Shown in pieces: positions 22,831-31,465 of a stretch of 64,000 nucleotides of DNA. Source of the DNA: an uncultured Sphingomonas sp. (lineage in GTDB: Bacteria; Pseudomonadota; Alphaproteobacteria; Sphingomonadales; Sphingomonadaceae); the NCBI GenBank assembly GCA_913776045.1, contig CAJYOI010000046.1, positions 1 to 64,000 on the forward strand, written 5' to 3'. The notes under the pieces were generated by a model. The model searched no databases, had not been told where the DNA came from, and worked only from the letters and a program-made list of their open reading frames with translations. A program made the translations under genes and the position numbers. Within the stretch, counting starts at the first letter, position 1; every line of letters begins with the position of its first letter.

Positions 22831-25007
22831 CCCGTGACGCGCCCGCGCCGGGCCAGCGACAGCGTCGGCACCTTGCCCCGCCGCCCCTTGCCCTCGCCGC
22901 GCCCCGACAGCGACGGGTTGGTCATGAAATAGCGGTGCAGGTTGAACGGCTTGGCGCCCGGCGCGACGCGCGCATAGCGGCCGTCGCTCTGCAATTCCCA
23001 GCTCTGTTCGCTGTCGAGGAGGTTGGCGACCATCACCTGGTCGAGCACCTGATCGTGAACGGTTTCGTTGAGCACCGGCAACATGAACTCAACCCGGCGG
23101 TCGAAGTTGCGCGGCATCCAGTCGGCCGACGACAGGAACACCTTCGCGCCGTCGTTGGGCAGGTCCTTGCCGTTGGCGAACGCCCATATGCGGCTGTGCT
23201 CCAGGAAACGCCCGACGATCGATCGCACGCGGATGCGCGCCGACATTTCCGGCACGCCCGGGCGCAGGCAGCAGATGCCGCGGACGATCAGGTCGATCTC
23301 CACGCCGGCATTGGACGCCTCGTACAGTTTCTCGATGATCGCCGGGTCGACCAGCGAATTCATCTTCGCCCAGATCGCCGCCGGCCGCCCGGCCAGCGCA
23401 TGGCCGATCTCGGTATCGATCAGCTTCGACAGCTCGCGGCGCAGGTCGCGCGGCGAGATGTGGAGCAGTTCCAGCGAATCGGGTTCGACGTAGCCGGTAA
23501 TGTAGTTGAACACCGCCGCTGCATCGCGCCCCAGCCGCGGGTCGGCGGTAAAGAAGCTGAGGTCTGTGTAGATGCGAGCGGTGACCGGGTGATAGTTGCC
23601 GGTACCGAAGTGGCAGTAGGTCTTGAACGCGTCCCCTTCGCGGCGCACGACCATCGATATCTTGGCGTGGGTCTTCCAGTCGATGAAGCCGTACACGACC
23701 TGCACGCCGGCGCGCTCCAGCGCGGAGGCCCAGAGCAGGTTCTGCTCCTCGTCGAAGCGCGCCTTCAGCTCGATGACCGCCGTCACCGACTTGCCGGCTT
23801 CGGCGGCTGCGATCAGCGCGTTGACCACCGCCGACTGCTTGCCCGCGCGGTAGAGCGTCTGCTTGATCGCGACGACGTCGGGGTCGGCGGCGGCCTGTTT
23901 CAGGAATTCCAGGACGACATCGAAACTTTCGTACGGGTGATGGACGATGATGTCCTTGGCCTTGATCGCCGCAAAGCAATCGCCGCCGAATTCGCGGATA
24001 CGCTCGGGGAACCGCGCGACGAACGGCGCGAAGCGCAGGTCCGGCCGCTCGATCTCGACCAGCCGCGACAGGTCGCCGATCCCTAAGAACCCGCCGATTT
24101 CGGTCAGCAGCGCGCGCGCGCCCCCCAGTTCCTCCTTCAGCACCTGCTCGAGTTCGGGATCGATGCCGCTTTCCATCTCCAGCCGGATCACGCGGCCGCG
24201 GCGGCGACGCTTAATCGCGCTGCGGAAGTAGAGGACCAGGTCCTCCGCTTCTTCCTCCAGCTCGATGTCGCTGTCGCGCAGGATGCGGAACGCGGCCGAC
24301 GCCTTCACCTCATAGCCGGGGAACAGCGTGCCCGAGAATCGCTTGATGACGTCCTCGATGGTCAGGAAGCGGAAGTCCTCACCCGGCAGCCGCACGAAGC
24401 GGGAGACGCCTGCGGGCAACAGCACCAGCTCGCGAATCGGTTCCTGGTCCGACAGCCGGACGAGGTCGAAGATGACGCTGAGGCCACCGTTCGGAATGAA
24501 CGGGAAGGGATGCGCCGGATCGAGCGCCTGGGGGGTCAGGATCGGGAACAGCTGTTCCCGGAAATGCGTCGCCAGCCACGCCGCGCCGTCCGCATCCAGC
24601 GCCTCCCCGTCGACGATGCGGATGCCCTGTTCGGCCAGCGCCACCAGCAGATCGCGCCAAACGCCCTGCTGCGAGTCGACCAGCGCGTCGCCCACTTCGA
24701 CGATCGCCGCCAGTTGCTGCTTCGGCGTCCGTCCATCGGCCGAGCGCTGCTCGACCCCGCGGATCTGCTGGCCGATCAGCCCGGCGACCCGCGTCATGAA
24801 GAATTCGTCGAGGTTCGATCCCGAAATCGACAGGAACCGCAGCCGTTCGAGCAGCGGGTGCGCGGTATTGCACGCCTCCTCGATCACGCGGCGGTTGAAC
24901 GCCAGCCACGAGAGTTCGCGGTTGAAATATCGGCTCTCGGCATCCGGGCGTACCGGCTCCGGGGTGACGGGCGACACGGGGGCTTGGCTGGTCTGCGGGG
25001 GAATCAT
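22827..25007 (-). CDS. ppk1: Polyphosphate kinase 1
   Basis: A 726-residue enzyme that makes polyphosphate from ATP. It has the N-terminal domain YFNRELSWLAFNRRVIEEA, the head domain, and two PLD-like catalytic domains. The autophosphorylated His lies in YCHFGTGNYHP, and RRVEFMLPV and RYFMTNPSLS close the C-terminus. The ATG at 25007 overlaps the upstream gene's stop by 4 bp; a GTG three codons earlier is possible but breaks this pattern. It forms an operon with the hdaA-type gene upstream and ppx downstream. Confidence 0.96.
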   Translation of the reverse strand: MIPPQTSQAPVSPVTPEPVRPDAESRYFNRELSWLAFNRRVIEEACNTAHPLLERLRFLSISGSNLDEFFMTRVAGLIGQQIRGVEQRSADGRTPKQQLAAIVEVGDALVDSQQGVWRDLLVALAEQGIRIVDGEALDADGAAWLATHFREQLFPILTPQALDPAHPFPFIPNGGLSVIFDLVRLSDQEPIRELVLLPAGVSRFVRLPGEDFRFLTIEDVIKRFSGTLFPGYEVKASAAFRILRDSDIELEEEAEDLVLYFRSAIKRRRRGRVIRLEMESGIDPELEQVLKEELGGARALLTEIGGFLGIGDLSRLVEIERPDLRFAPFVARFPERIREFGGDCFAAIKAKDIIVHHPYESFDVVLEFLKQAAADPDVVAIKQTLYRAGKQSAVVNALIAAAEAGKSVTAVIELKARFDEEQNLLWASALERAGVQVVYGFIDWKTHAKISMVVRREGDAFKTYCHFGTGNYHPVTARIYTDLSFFTADPRLGRDAAAVFNYITGYVEPDSLELLHISPRDLRRELSKLIDTEIGHALAGRPAAIWAKMNSLVDPAIIEKLYEASNAGVEIDLIVRGICCLRPGVPEMSARIRVRSIVGRFLEHSRIWAFANGKDLPNDGAKVFLSSADWMPRNFDRRVEFMLPVLNETVHDQVLDQVMVANLLDSEQSWELQSDGRYARVAPGAKPFNLHRYFMTNPSLSGRGEGKGRRGKVPTLSLARRGRVTG

Positions 25008-25642
25008 CCGGCGCACCTGACAGCTTCATGTGACGGATCGATGATAAAGCCCCCGCCGGCAAGCGCTGCGCGGGCCAGCGGGATCGACAGGCGGCGCACG
25101 CGGCGACGGTCGGCCTCCTCCTCGATCCGTTCGACCGCACGCAGGACGGCCAGGTGCGTGCGCTCCAGCCGGCGGTCGAGCCAGGCGATGACGTCATCCC
25201 GCGCATCGAGATCCCGCCGTTCGAACAGATAGCGCATCAGGTCGCCGACCAGCGCGTCGTCGGGATGATCGATCAGCAGTTGCGGCGACGCTCCGATGCG
25301 CGATCGTAGATCGGGCAGCCGGATCGCCCATTCGGGCGGCGTATGGTCCGCGATCAGCAGTTGCGGGCGGTGCTCGGCCTGCGCGCGGTTCCAGGCGTGG
25401 AACAGCTCCGATTCGCTCGAGCGGTGAGCGTCGTCGATCACGGTGCCGCCCGACTTCGCCAGAAACGCGCGCGCCAACAGGCTGCGGCCCGATTTGCGCG
25501 GGCCGACCAGCAGCGCGGTCATCACCGGCCAGCTGCCCCAATGCTCGATCCCGTGCACAGCCTGGGCGTTGGACGGCCCGACCAGAAATTCCTCCGCGCG
25601 CAGGCTGATCGGCTTTGGCAGCGGCAGGTCGAGCTGCTGCAT
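25004..25642 (-). CDS. hdaA: DnaA-related regulatory ATPase (HdaA-like)
   Basis: A 212-residue protein homologous to DnaA domain III. The N-terminal QLDLPLP is the beta-clamp-binding motif of Hda, which links the sliding clamp to hydrolysis of ATP-DnaA and so prevents re-initiation. The Walker A region reads LVGPRKSGRSLLAR, with Arg in place of the usual Lys, and Walker B is VIDDAHR. A C-terminal helical lid follows (RVRRLSIPLARAALAGGG). The ATG at 25642, overlapping the upstream stop, is chosen because the clamp motif follows directly. The altered Walker A may mean weak nucleotide use. Confidence 0.8.
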   Translation of the reverse strand: MQQLDLPLPKPISLRAEEFLVGPSNAQAVHGIEHWGSWPVMTALLVGPRKSGRSLLARAFLAKSGGTVIDDAHRSSESELFHAWNRAQAEHRPQLLIADHTPPEWAIRLPDLRSRIGASPQLLIDHPDDALVGDLMRYLFERRDLDARDDVIAWLDRRLERTHLAVLRAVERIEEEADRRRVRRLSIPLARAALAGGGFIIDPSHEAVRCAG

Positions 25643-26889
25643 CAGCCCGCCGGCGACGGCACGGCCAGCGGCGCGCTCGGTGCCGCAGCGCGGCGGATGC
25701 GGAGCGTGCCGCCGCCTTCCTGCACGGTCCACCCGCGCGCTTCGAGCGCGGCGCGCAGCCCCGCCACATCGCCGGCATAGACGACGCGCATCACCGAAAC
25801 GCCGCCCAGCGCCAGGCTGGCGGTGGTCGCCGACGACACGCCTGGAATAGCGCGCACCGCGGCCTCACCGCTCGTGACCGCGCCGACCGAGGGCGTGTCG
25901 AACTGGACCTGGATCGCCTGTCCGCCCGTCGCGGCGATGATGTCGCCGATCGGGTCGGCGCCGCCGGTCGGTATCGGCGTGGGCGTCGGCGTGGCTTCGG
26001 GTTTCGGCGGCGGCGCGAGCATCGCGTCGGGGGTCAGACCGCCGCCGCGCGATGCGGTCTGATACGCTTCGTCCAGTCGCGCGACACCGGCGTCGAGCAG
26101 CGCGTTCAGTCCGTTCGCGTCGGGCGCCCGCAGCGTGAAGCGCGCCAGCGGCACGCGATCCGGCCCGTGAAATGCGGTGAACACGCCGATGATCGGCCCG
26201 CCGGGATATTGGCGGTACAATCGCGCCTCGGGCATGACGACATCGCTCGCGCCGTACTGGTCGAGCACCGTGCGCCACCAGCCGCGCCCGCGCCGCCCGG
26301 TCTGGCCGACGTTCAGCAGCAGCGGATCGGACCCGGTGCCGACTGGGCGGACGTAATCGATGACGCTGTTACCCGTGCGATAGCGTGCCCAGGCCTGTTG
26401 CCAGGGGGTCGTTCGTTCGAACACCTGCCCCGACCCGCCCGACCACAGGACCGGAATGACCAGCATCGGGGGGGACCGCGTGAAAGTCGTCGCGACGCCC
26501 AGTATCTGTCCGGCACGCGCCCGGTCGAACAGCACGCCCAGCCGCGCGATGTAGCGGCCGGGGCCGATCTGCTCATTCTCGACGACGATGCCGGTCACGA
26601 TCGAATCGAGCGCGCCATCGGCCAGGCTGCCGTTCGCGCCGGTCAGCCGCTGCGACAGCGTGTTCCACGCCTTGCGCTGCGCGATCCGCCAGCCGGCCAG
26701 CCGTGCGGCCTCCGCCGTCTTGCCGGTGGTATCGACGGTGACACCGCCGACCTCGAAATCGCCCGAGCTGTCGATCGGCGCGGCCCCACGATCCTCACCC
26801 TCGATCTGGGCCGAGACATAGCCGGCACCGGCGAGCAACGCTGCTGCCAGTCCGAACTCCAAGGCGCGGGGGATACGGCGGATGACCAT
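25642..26889 (-). CDS. Exported DUF2066-like protein of unknown function
   Basis: A 415-residue protein (ATG at 26889). A signal peptide of about 28 residues ends near YVSAQ. The segment GVTVDTTGKTAEAARLAGW through KAWNTLSQRL, followed by VENEQIGPGRYIARLGVLFDR, resembles the DUF2066 pattern seen in several proteobacteria. The middle region is followed by a Pro/Thr-rich linker (PKPEATPTPTPIPT). A C-terminal 90 residues (ALEARGWTVQEGGGTLRIRR) look like a ferredoxin-fold or HMA-like domain without the cysteines. It is probably periplasmic. The stop overlaps the hdaA-like gene. Function is unknown; the neighbourhood is replication control and polyphosphate. Confidence 0.6.
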   Translation of the reverse strand: MVIRRIPRALEFGLAAALLAGAGYVSAQIEGEDRGAAPIDSSGDFEVGGVTVDTTGKTAEAARLAGWRIAQRKAWNTLSQRLTGANGSLADGALDSIVTGIVVENEQIGPGRYIARLGVLFDRARAGQILGVATTFTRSPPMLVIPVLWSGGSGQVFERTTPWQQAWARYRTGNSVIDYVRPVGTGSDPLLLNVGQTGRRGRGWWRTVLDQYGASDVVMPEARLYRQYPGGPIIGVFTAFHGPDRVPLARFTLRAPDANGLNALLDAGVARLDEAYQTASRGGGLTPDAMLAPPPKPEATPTPTPIPTGGADPIGDIIAATGGQAIQVQFDTPSVGAVTSGEAAVRAIPGVSSATTASLALGGVSVMRVVYAGDVAGLRAALEARGWTVQEGGGTLRIRRAAAPSAPLAVPSPAG

Positions 26890-27001
26890 CTGAGCGCCCT
26901 TTTGGCGAAGCGGGCGTGGAAATCCAAGCGGCTTGTCGTTACGGGAACGCGCGACACCGCCCCTTTTTCGGGCGAACAATCGATCCCGGGGCGATGACGC
27001 G

Positions 27002-28090
27002 ATGACCGAAAGCTACACCTACGAACAGGCCGGCGTCTCGATCGCCGCAGGAAATGCGCTGGTCAGGGCCATCGTCCCGCTCGCCAAATCGACCCGCCGC
27101 CCGGGCGCCGACGCCGCGCTCGGCGGGTTCGGCGGGGTCTTCGATCCGAAGGCGGCCGGTTTCAAGGACCCGTTGCTCGTCGCCGCCAACGACGGCGTCG
27201 GCACCAAGTTGAAGCTGGCGATCGAACATGACGCGCACGACGGCGTCGGCGTCGATCTCGTCGCGATGTGCGTCAACGACCTGATCGTCCAGGGCGCCGA
27301 GCCGCTATTCTTCCTCGATTATTACGCCAGCGGAAAGCTCGACAACACGGTCGCCGAGCGCGTGATCGCCGGCATTGCCGAGGGCTGCCGCCAGGCCGGC
27401 TGCGCGCTGATCGGCGGCGAAACTGCCGAAATGCCCGGCATGTACGCCGATGGCGACTATGACCTCGCCGGCTTCTGCGTCGGCGCGGTGGAGCGTGACG
27501 AGCTGCTGACGGGCGACCGCGTGGCCGACGGCGACGTGATCCTCGGCCTTGCCTCCTCGGGCGTCCATTCGAATGGCTTCAGCCTCGTTCGCCGCCTCGC
27601 CGCCGACAAGGGCTGGAAGCTTGATCGCCCCGCGACCTTCGATCACGAGGTGCGGATGATCGACGCGCTGATGGCGCCGACCCGCATCTATGTGAAGCCG
27701 CTCCTCCCCGAACTCCGTGCCGGCCGCATCCACGGCCTGGCGCACATCACCGGCGGCGGCTTGCTCGAGAATATCCCGCGCGTCCTGCCGGAGGGGCTTC
27801 ACGCCCACGTCGATGCTGACGCCTGGCCGCAGCCGCGCCTGATGGCCTTCCTTCAGGCGCAAGGATCGATCGAGCCCGAGGAAATGGCCCGGACCTTCAA
27901 CTGCGGCATCGGCATGGCGGTGATCGTCGCAGCCGTCGACGCCGAGACCGTTGCCGCCAACCTGACGGCGGCAGGCGAAACGGTTGTCCGCATCGGCGAC
28001 GTCCGCGCCGGCCAGCGGGGCTGCACCGTGTCCGGCTCGACCGAAACGTGGAGCGCGCGAGGCGACTGGTCGGCGACCCACACCGACTGA
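27002..28090 (+). CDS. purM: Phosphoribosylformylglycinamidine cyclo-ligase
   Basis: A 362-residue AIR synthetase, step 5 of purine synthesis, making AIR from FGAM with ATP. It has FGGVFD near the start and [11 protein letters not shown]. The family signature [11 protein letters not shown] is followed by [11 protein letters not shown] and [16 protein letters not shown]. The start at 27002 is the ATG after GATGACGCG; an earlier in-frame start at 26933 adds an unlikely extension. purN follows 130 bp later on the same strand. The gap contains a perfect palindrome GGAAATTTCC at 28110-28119 and no other gene. Confidence 0.97.
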   Translation: MTESYTYEQAGVSIAAGNALVRAIVPLAKSTRRPGADAALGGFGGVFDPKAAGFKDPLLVAANDGVGTKLKLAIEHDAHDGVGVDLVAMCVNDLIVQGAEPLFFLDYYASGKLDNTVAERVIAGIAEGCRQAGCALIGGETAEMPGMYADGDYDLAGFCVGAVERDELLTGDRVADGDVILGLASSGVHSNGFSLVRRLAADKGWKLDRPATFDHEVRMIDALMAPTRIYVKPLLPELRAGRIHGLAHITGGGLLENIPRVLPEGLHAHVDADAWPQPRLMAFLQAQGSIEPEEMARTFNCGIGMAVIVAAVDAETVAANLTAAGETVVRIGDVRAGQRGCTVSGSTETWSARGDWSATHTD

Positions 28091-28220
28091 AGGGGCGGCT
28101 GGTAATGTTGGAAATTTCCTGTCAGCCGAAATTGATGAAAGCGGCACCGAGTCCCAACATGCGAAATTTCACTTCGGTTTTTCACGCCCCTATGGGTGAC
28201 CTTCGTGAACTTTGCCGCCG

Positions 28221-28769
28221 ATGACCACGCGCGTCGGCATCCTCATTTCGGGCCGCGGCTCGAACATGCAGTCGCTGGTTCGCGGAAGCGGTGACGCCTA
28301 CCGGGTCGTGCTCGTCGCCAGCGACAAGCCCGACGCCGCGGGCCTCGCCTGGGCCGCCGACCAGGGCATTGCGACCTTCACCCACCCCGGCAAACGCGGG
28401 GAGCGCGAAGCCGCCTTCGATGCCGCGTTGCGCGCAGCCGGCGTCGAGGTGATCGCGCTGGCGGGTTATATGCGCCTGCTGTCCGACGATTTCGTCACGC
28501 GCTGGGCCGGCCGCATCCTCAACATCCACCCGTCGCTGCTGCCGCTCTACAAGGGTCTCGACACCCACGCCCGCGCGATCGCAGCTGGTGACACGGAGGC
28601 GGGCTGCTCGGTCCACGTCGTGACCGAGGAACTCGATGCAGGCGAGGTGCTCGGTCAGGCGCGCGTACCGATCCTGCCGGGCGACACCGCCGACAGCCTC
28701 GCGGAACGAGTTCTCGGGGTCGAGCATTCGCTCTACCCGAAAATACTGGCGGAGTTCGTGCAACGATGA
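28221..28769 (+). CDS. purN: Phosphoribosylglycinamide formyltransferase
   Basis: A 182-residue enzyme that formylates GAR with 10-formyl-THF, step 3 of purine synthesis. It has the N-terminal loop ILISGRGSNMQ. The catalytic region has Asn in ILNIHPSLLPLYKGLDTH and the His/Asp pair in SVHVVTEELDAGEVL. The start at 28221 is ATG. The stop overlaps the next gene (ATGA). It is paired with purM as in many proteobacteria. Confidence 0.97.
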   Translation: MTTRVGILISGRGSNMQSLVRGSGDAYRVVLVASDKPDAAGLAWAADQGIATFTHPGKRGEREAAFDAALRAAGVEVIALAGYMRLLSDDFVTRWAGRILNIHPSLLPLYKGLDTHARAIAAGDTEAGCSVHVVTEELDAGEVLGQARVPILPGDTADSLAERVLGVEHSLYPKILAEFVQR

Positions 28770-29143
28770 ACCCGGATCACGACGGCGATCTCGAAAGATT
28801 GCGGGCGATCGCCCTCGCCCTCCCCGGTGCCGAGGAACGTGAATCCCACGGCGCCCCCGGCTTCCATATCGAGGACGGCAAGTTCTTTGCCTATTTTCGG
28901 CACGATCATCACGGCGACGGTGAAACCGCTGTTTTGGTGAAGACGACCGGCGCGGACGAAATGGCGACGCTGATCGATGCCGATCCGGCGCTCTACTTCA
29001 AACCTGCCTATCTCGGCCCCTCGGGCTGGATCGCAATCCGTACCGATGCTCCCGGCAGCGACTGGGACCACATCGGCGACCGCATCGCGCAAAGCTGGGA
29101 AATGGTCGCGCCACGCCGCTATCTCGAAGCCGGCGGTCGATGA
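28766..29143 (+). CDS. MmcQ/YjbR family protein
   Basis: A 125-residue small protein of the YjbR/CyaY-like DNA-binding fold. The motif LPGAEERESHGAPGFHIEDGKFFAYF near the start is typical, as is YLGPSGWIAIRTD. The family is widespread and of unsettled function; a double-wing DNA-binding role has been proposed. There is no membrane segment. It is coupled to purN upstream and to the membrane protein downstream by 4-bp overlaps. Confidence 0.8.
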   Translation: MNPDHDGDLERLRAIALALPGAEERESHGAPGFHIEDGKFFAYFRHDHHGDGETAVLVKTTGADEMATLIDADPALYFKPAYLGPSGWIAIRTDAPGSDWDHIGDRIAQSWEMVAPRRYLEAGGR

Positions 29144-29754
29144 CCGACGAGACGCCGGCCGAAAAGGCGGAAACCCGCGCCATCCGTCGTCGCTGGATCT
29201 CGATCGGCGAAGCGGTCGCGGTCGTTGGCGTCGTCATCGCCGGCCTGACCTTCTGGAGCGGCTACCAGGACCGCCAGGACGCCGCGGCCGACAAGGCGGC
29301 GACCAGGGCCGAACAATCCGCGCAGCGCCACCGCGTGCCCCTGACAACGGCATCGGTCGACAAGCGCGGGATCGAGCTTCGTTCGGCTGCCGACTGTCCG
29401 TTGTCGAGCACCGATATCCGCTTCCCCTCCGCTCTGGGTGTCGGCCAGCAGACGACGGTCGCGACGCATCTTATCGAAGCGGACTGGCTCGCCCGGCCGA
29501 TGCTCAGACTGACGGACGGCGGCGCCGATCGCCGAGAGGGGCGCGTGCCAGTCCTCATCACCGCAACTTGTACGACCGACGATGGCGACCGCAGCGAAAT
29601 TGCGATCTACGATCTGCTTTGGAAGACCGAACCGGGCGGACTGCTCGGCGGCCGGTCCTTCGCCTTGCGCGGGTTGGTGCGCCGGCAGTCGGGTGGTGAC
29701 CAGCGCACAATCGATTGGTTGTGGGCCGCCGCTGCGCCGAAACCGGCGACCTGA
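29140..29754 (+). CDS. Hypothetical single-pass membrane protein
   Basis: A 204-residue protein with a charged cytoplasmic N-terminus, one transmembrane segment (about residues 22-42, IGEAVAVVGVVIAGLTFWSG), a short Ala/Lys coiled stretch, and a periplasmic beta-rich domain of about 140 residues (DIRFPSALGVGQQTTVATH, VLITATCTTDDGDRSE). Two cysteines in the outer domain could pair. No family recognised. It overlaps the YjbR gene by 4 bp and ends the purN run. Confidence 0.6.
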   Translation: MTDETPAEKAETRAIRRRWISIGEAVAVVGVVIAGLTFWSGYQDRQDAAADKAATRAEQSAQRHRVPLTTASVDKRGIELRSAADCPLSSTDIRFPSALGVGQQTTVATHLIEADWLARPMLRLTDGGADRREGRVPVLITATCTTDDGDRSEIAIYDLLWKTEPGGLLGGRSFALRGLVRRQSGGDQRTIDWLWAAAAPKPAT

Positions 29755-29861
29755 ACTGCGACCGATCTGGTTCAATCGACACCATTGCAGCGCCTGATTT
29801 GCCGCCTAAACTGACGATCCGCCGCCTCTAGCGGGGAGATGGCGCAAAGGGGGGATCATTG

Positions 29862-30470
29862 ATGAAGACGCTCGTCGTCACGGCCGCGCTTGCGGCTGCA
29901 TTGTCCATATCAGCCGGACTGTCGGCACAAACCGCAGAACCGCTTCAGGCCATCGCCGCAGCCAAGCCGTCCGACCCGGCAACGACGCTGCCGGCCAACA
30001 CGGAAGTCGTCCTGTCGATGAACCAGGATTTGACGACGAAGGGCGCCAAGATCGACGTGGGCAGCAAGTTCGACCTGTCGGTCGCCTATGACGTGATGAT
30101 GGGCGATTATGTGGTCATCCCGAAGGGTACCCCGGCAGTCGGCGAGGTCGTATGGAAGACCGGCAAGGGCGCGTTCGGTAAATCGGGGAAGATGGAAGTC
30201 GAGATGCGCTCGATCAATCTGAACGGTCGCCGCATTCCGGTGTCGGGCAAGTACCGTCAGGAAGGCGAAGGCAACACCGTCGCGACGGTCGCGTCGGTCG
30301 CACTGATCTGGCCGGTCGCGCCGTTCGTGACGGGCAAAAGCGCGCGCATCCCGCAGGGGCGCGAATTGAAGGCCTATACGATCGATGCGCTGCCGGTGTC
30401 GCTGCCGGCCGGGGCCGTGGTCGCCCCGGTTGCCGCCGTCGCACGCCCGGCAAGTACGACGACCAATTGA
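29862..30470 (+). CDS. Hypothetical exported protein
   Basis: A 202-residue protein. A signal peptide ends near SAGLSA-Q. A compact beta-rich domain follows (TTLPANTEVVLSMNQDLTT, DYVVIPKGTPAVGEVVWKT), a pattern seen in sphingomonad exported proteins of unknown function. Near the C-terminus there is a small hydrophobic stretch (SLPAGAVVAPVAAVA). The start at 29862 has a GGGG ribosome site 6 bases ahead. It stands alone after a 107-bp gap. The protein may be periplasmic or surface associated; function not known. Confidence 0.65.
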   Translation: MKTLVVTAALAAALSISAGLSAQTAEPLQAIAAAKPSDPATTLPANTEVVLSMNQDLTTKGAKIDVGSKFDLSVAYDVMMGDYVVIPKGTPAVGEVVWKTGKGAFGKSGKMEVEMRSINLNGRRIPVSGKYRQEGEGNTVATVASVALIWPVAPFVTGKSARIPQGRELKAYTIDALPVSLPAGAVVAPVAAVARPASTTTN

Positions 30471-30512
30471 GGCTCGGAACGGGCGGCCGGGTCACCGGCC
30501 GCCCGCCAGAGA

Positions 30513-30935
30513 TCAGCCGACGATTTCTTCCGGCTGGAAGAAATAGGCGATCTCGATCGCGGCGTTTTCGTCCGAGTCCGAACCGTGGACCGAATTCGCT
30601 TCGATCGACTCGGCCAGTTCCTTGCGGATCGTTCCCGGCTCGGCGTTCTCCGGATTGGTCGCGCCCATGATGTCGCGGTTGCGCTGCATGGCGTTCTCGC
30701 CTTCCAGCACCTGCACGACGACGGGACCCGAGATCATGAAGCTGACCAGGTCGTTGAAGAACGGACGCTCCTTGTGGACCGCGTAGAAGCCTTCGGCCTG
30801 TTCCTTGGTCATCTGGATGCGCTTCGACGCGACGACGCGCAGGCCGCCGTCTTCCAGCATCTTGGTGACCGCACCGGTCAGGTTGCGGCGGGTGGCGTCG
30901 GGCTTGATGATCGAAAAGGTACGGTTCGCGGCCAT
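30513..30935 (-). CDS. ndk: Nucleoside diphosphate kinase
   Basis: A 140-residue enzyme that moves a phosphate from NTPs to NDPs through a phospho-His. The active site is NSVHGSDS, with the phosphorylated His about residue 117, and [17 protein letters not shown] is the conserved N-terminus. The length is normal. The ATG at 30935 is preferred over a GTG three codons upstream. It lies convergent with the exported protein gene and after a 79-bp gap from holC. Confidence 0.98.
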   Translation of the reverse strand: MAANRTFSIIKPDATRRNLTGAVTKMLEDGGLRVVASKRIQMTKEQAEGFYAVHKERPFFNDLVSFMISGPVVVQVLEGENAMQRNRDIMGATNPENAEPGTIRKELAESIEANSVHGSDSDENAAIEIAYFFQPEEIVG

Positions 30936-31014
30936 GATGGTCACGGGCTCCTGTCTTTATGAGGTGCGGAAATTGCGGCGCCGCCCTAGTCGCGGGGCGG
31001 CGTTTTGGCAACCG

Positions 31015-31455
31015 TCAGGCCGCCTGTGTCCATTTGCCCGCGTCGTCCTGCTTCCAGTACCGCCGCTCGATGCCATCGCGGCCGGCCAGCGCCTTCCACG
31101 CCTGACGCGCAGCACCAACGCTGTCGCCATCGAAGAAATGGAAGGCGCGGTCGAAGTTCAGGGCCGCGTCTCGCCACACGCCGTCGACCAGCGCGACGTT
31201 GCGGGCGCCATTGGTGGCGACCGCCTCGCTTGCGATCAGCACCGGCTGATCCGCATCGCGCTCGCCGCCCGCCTGGGCATGCGGCAGAAAACTGTCGGGC
31301 GTGTAGGTCCACAACAGCCGGTCGAGCGTCGCGCGCTGGCGCTCGTCGCGGGCCACGATCACCAGTCGCCCGTCGCCGCCGACCACCCGCTCGGCGATCC
31401 GCGGCAACACCCGTTCGAGCGGGCTGGCGACAAGGTGATAGAAGTCGACCTGCAC
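31015..31455 (-). CDS. holC: DNA polymerase III chi subunit
   Basis: A 146-residue protein with the chi start MQVDFYHL and the Rossmann-like core (VIVARDERQRATLDRLLWTY, SFLPHAQAG, PVLIAS). Chi links the clamp loader to SSB. The start codon is GTG. It follows pepA by 10 bp, the widely conserved pepA-holC pair. A holB gene is also in this window (12325-13278) but far away. Confidence 0.9.
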   Translation of the reverse strand: MQVDFYHLVASPLERVLPRIAERVVGGDGRLVIVARDERQRATLDRLLWTYTPDSFLPHAQAGGERDADQPVLIASEAVATNGARNVALVDGVWRDAALNFDRAFHFFDGDSVGAARQAWKALAGRDGIERRYWKQDDAGKWTQAA

Positions 31456-31465
31456 GGGCGGCGCG

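Noticed and set aside
28091-28220. A purine riboswitch between purM and purN
   Set aside because: There is a short palindrome but no multi-helix core or conserved junction of the known purine or PRPP classes.
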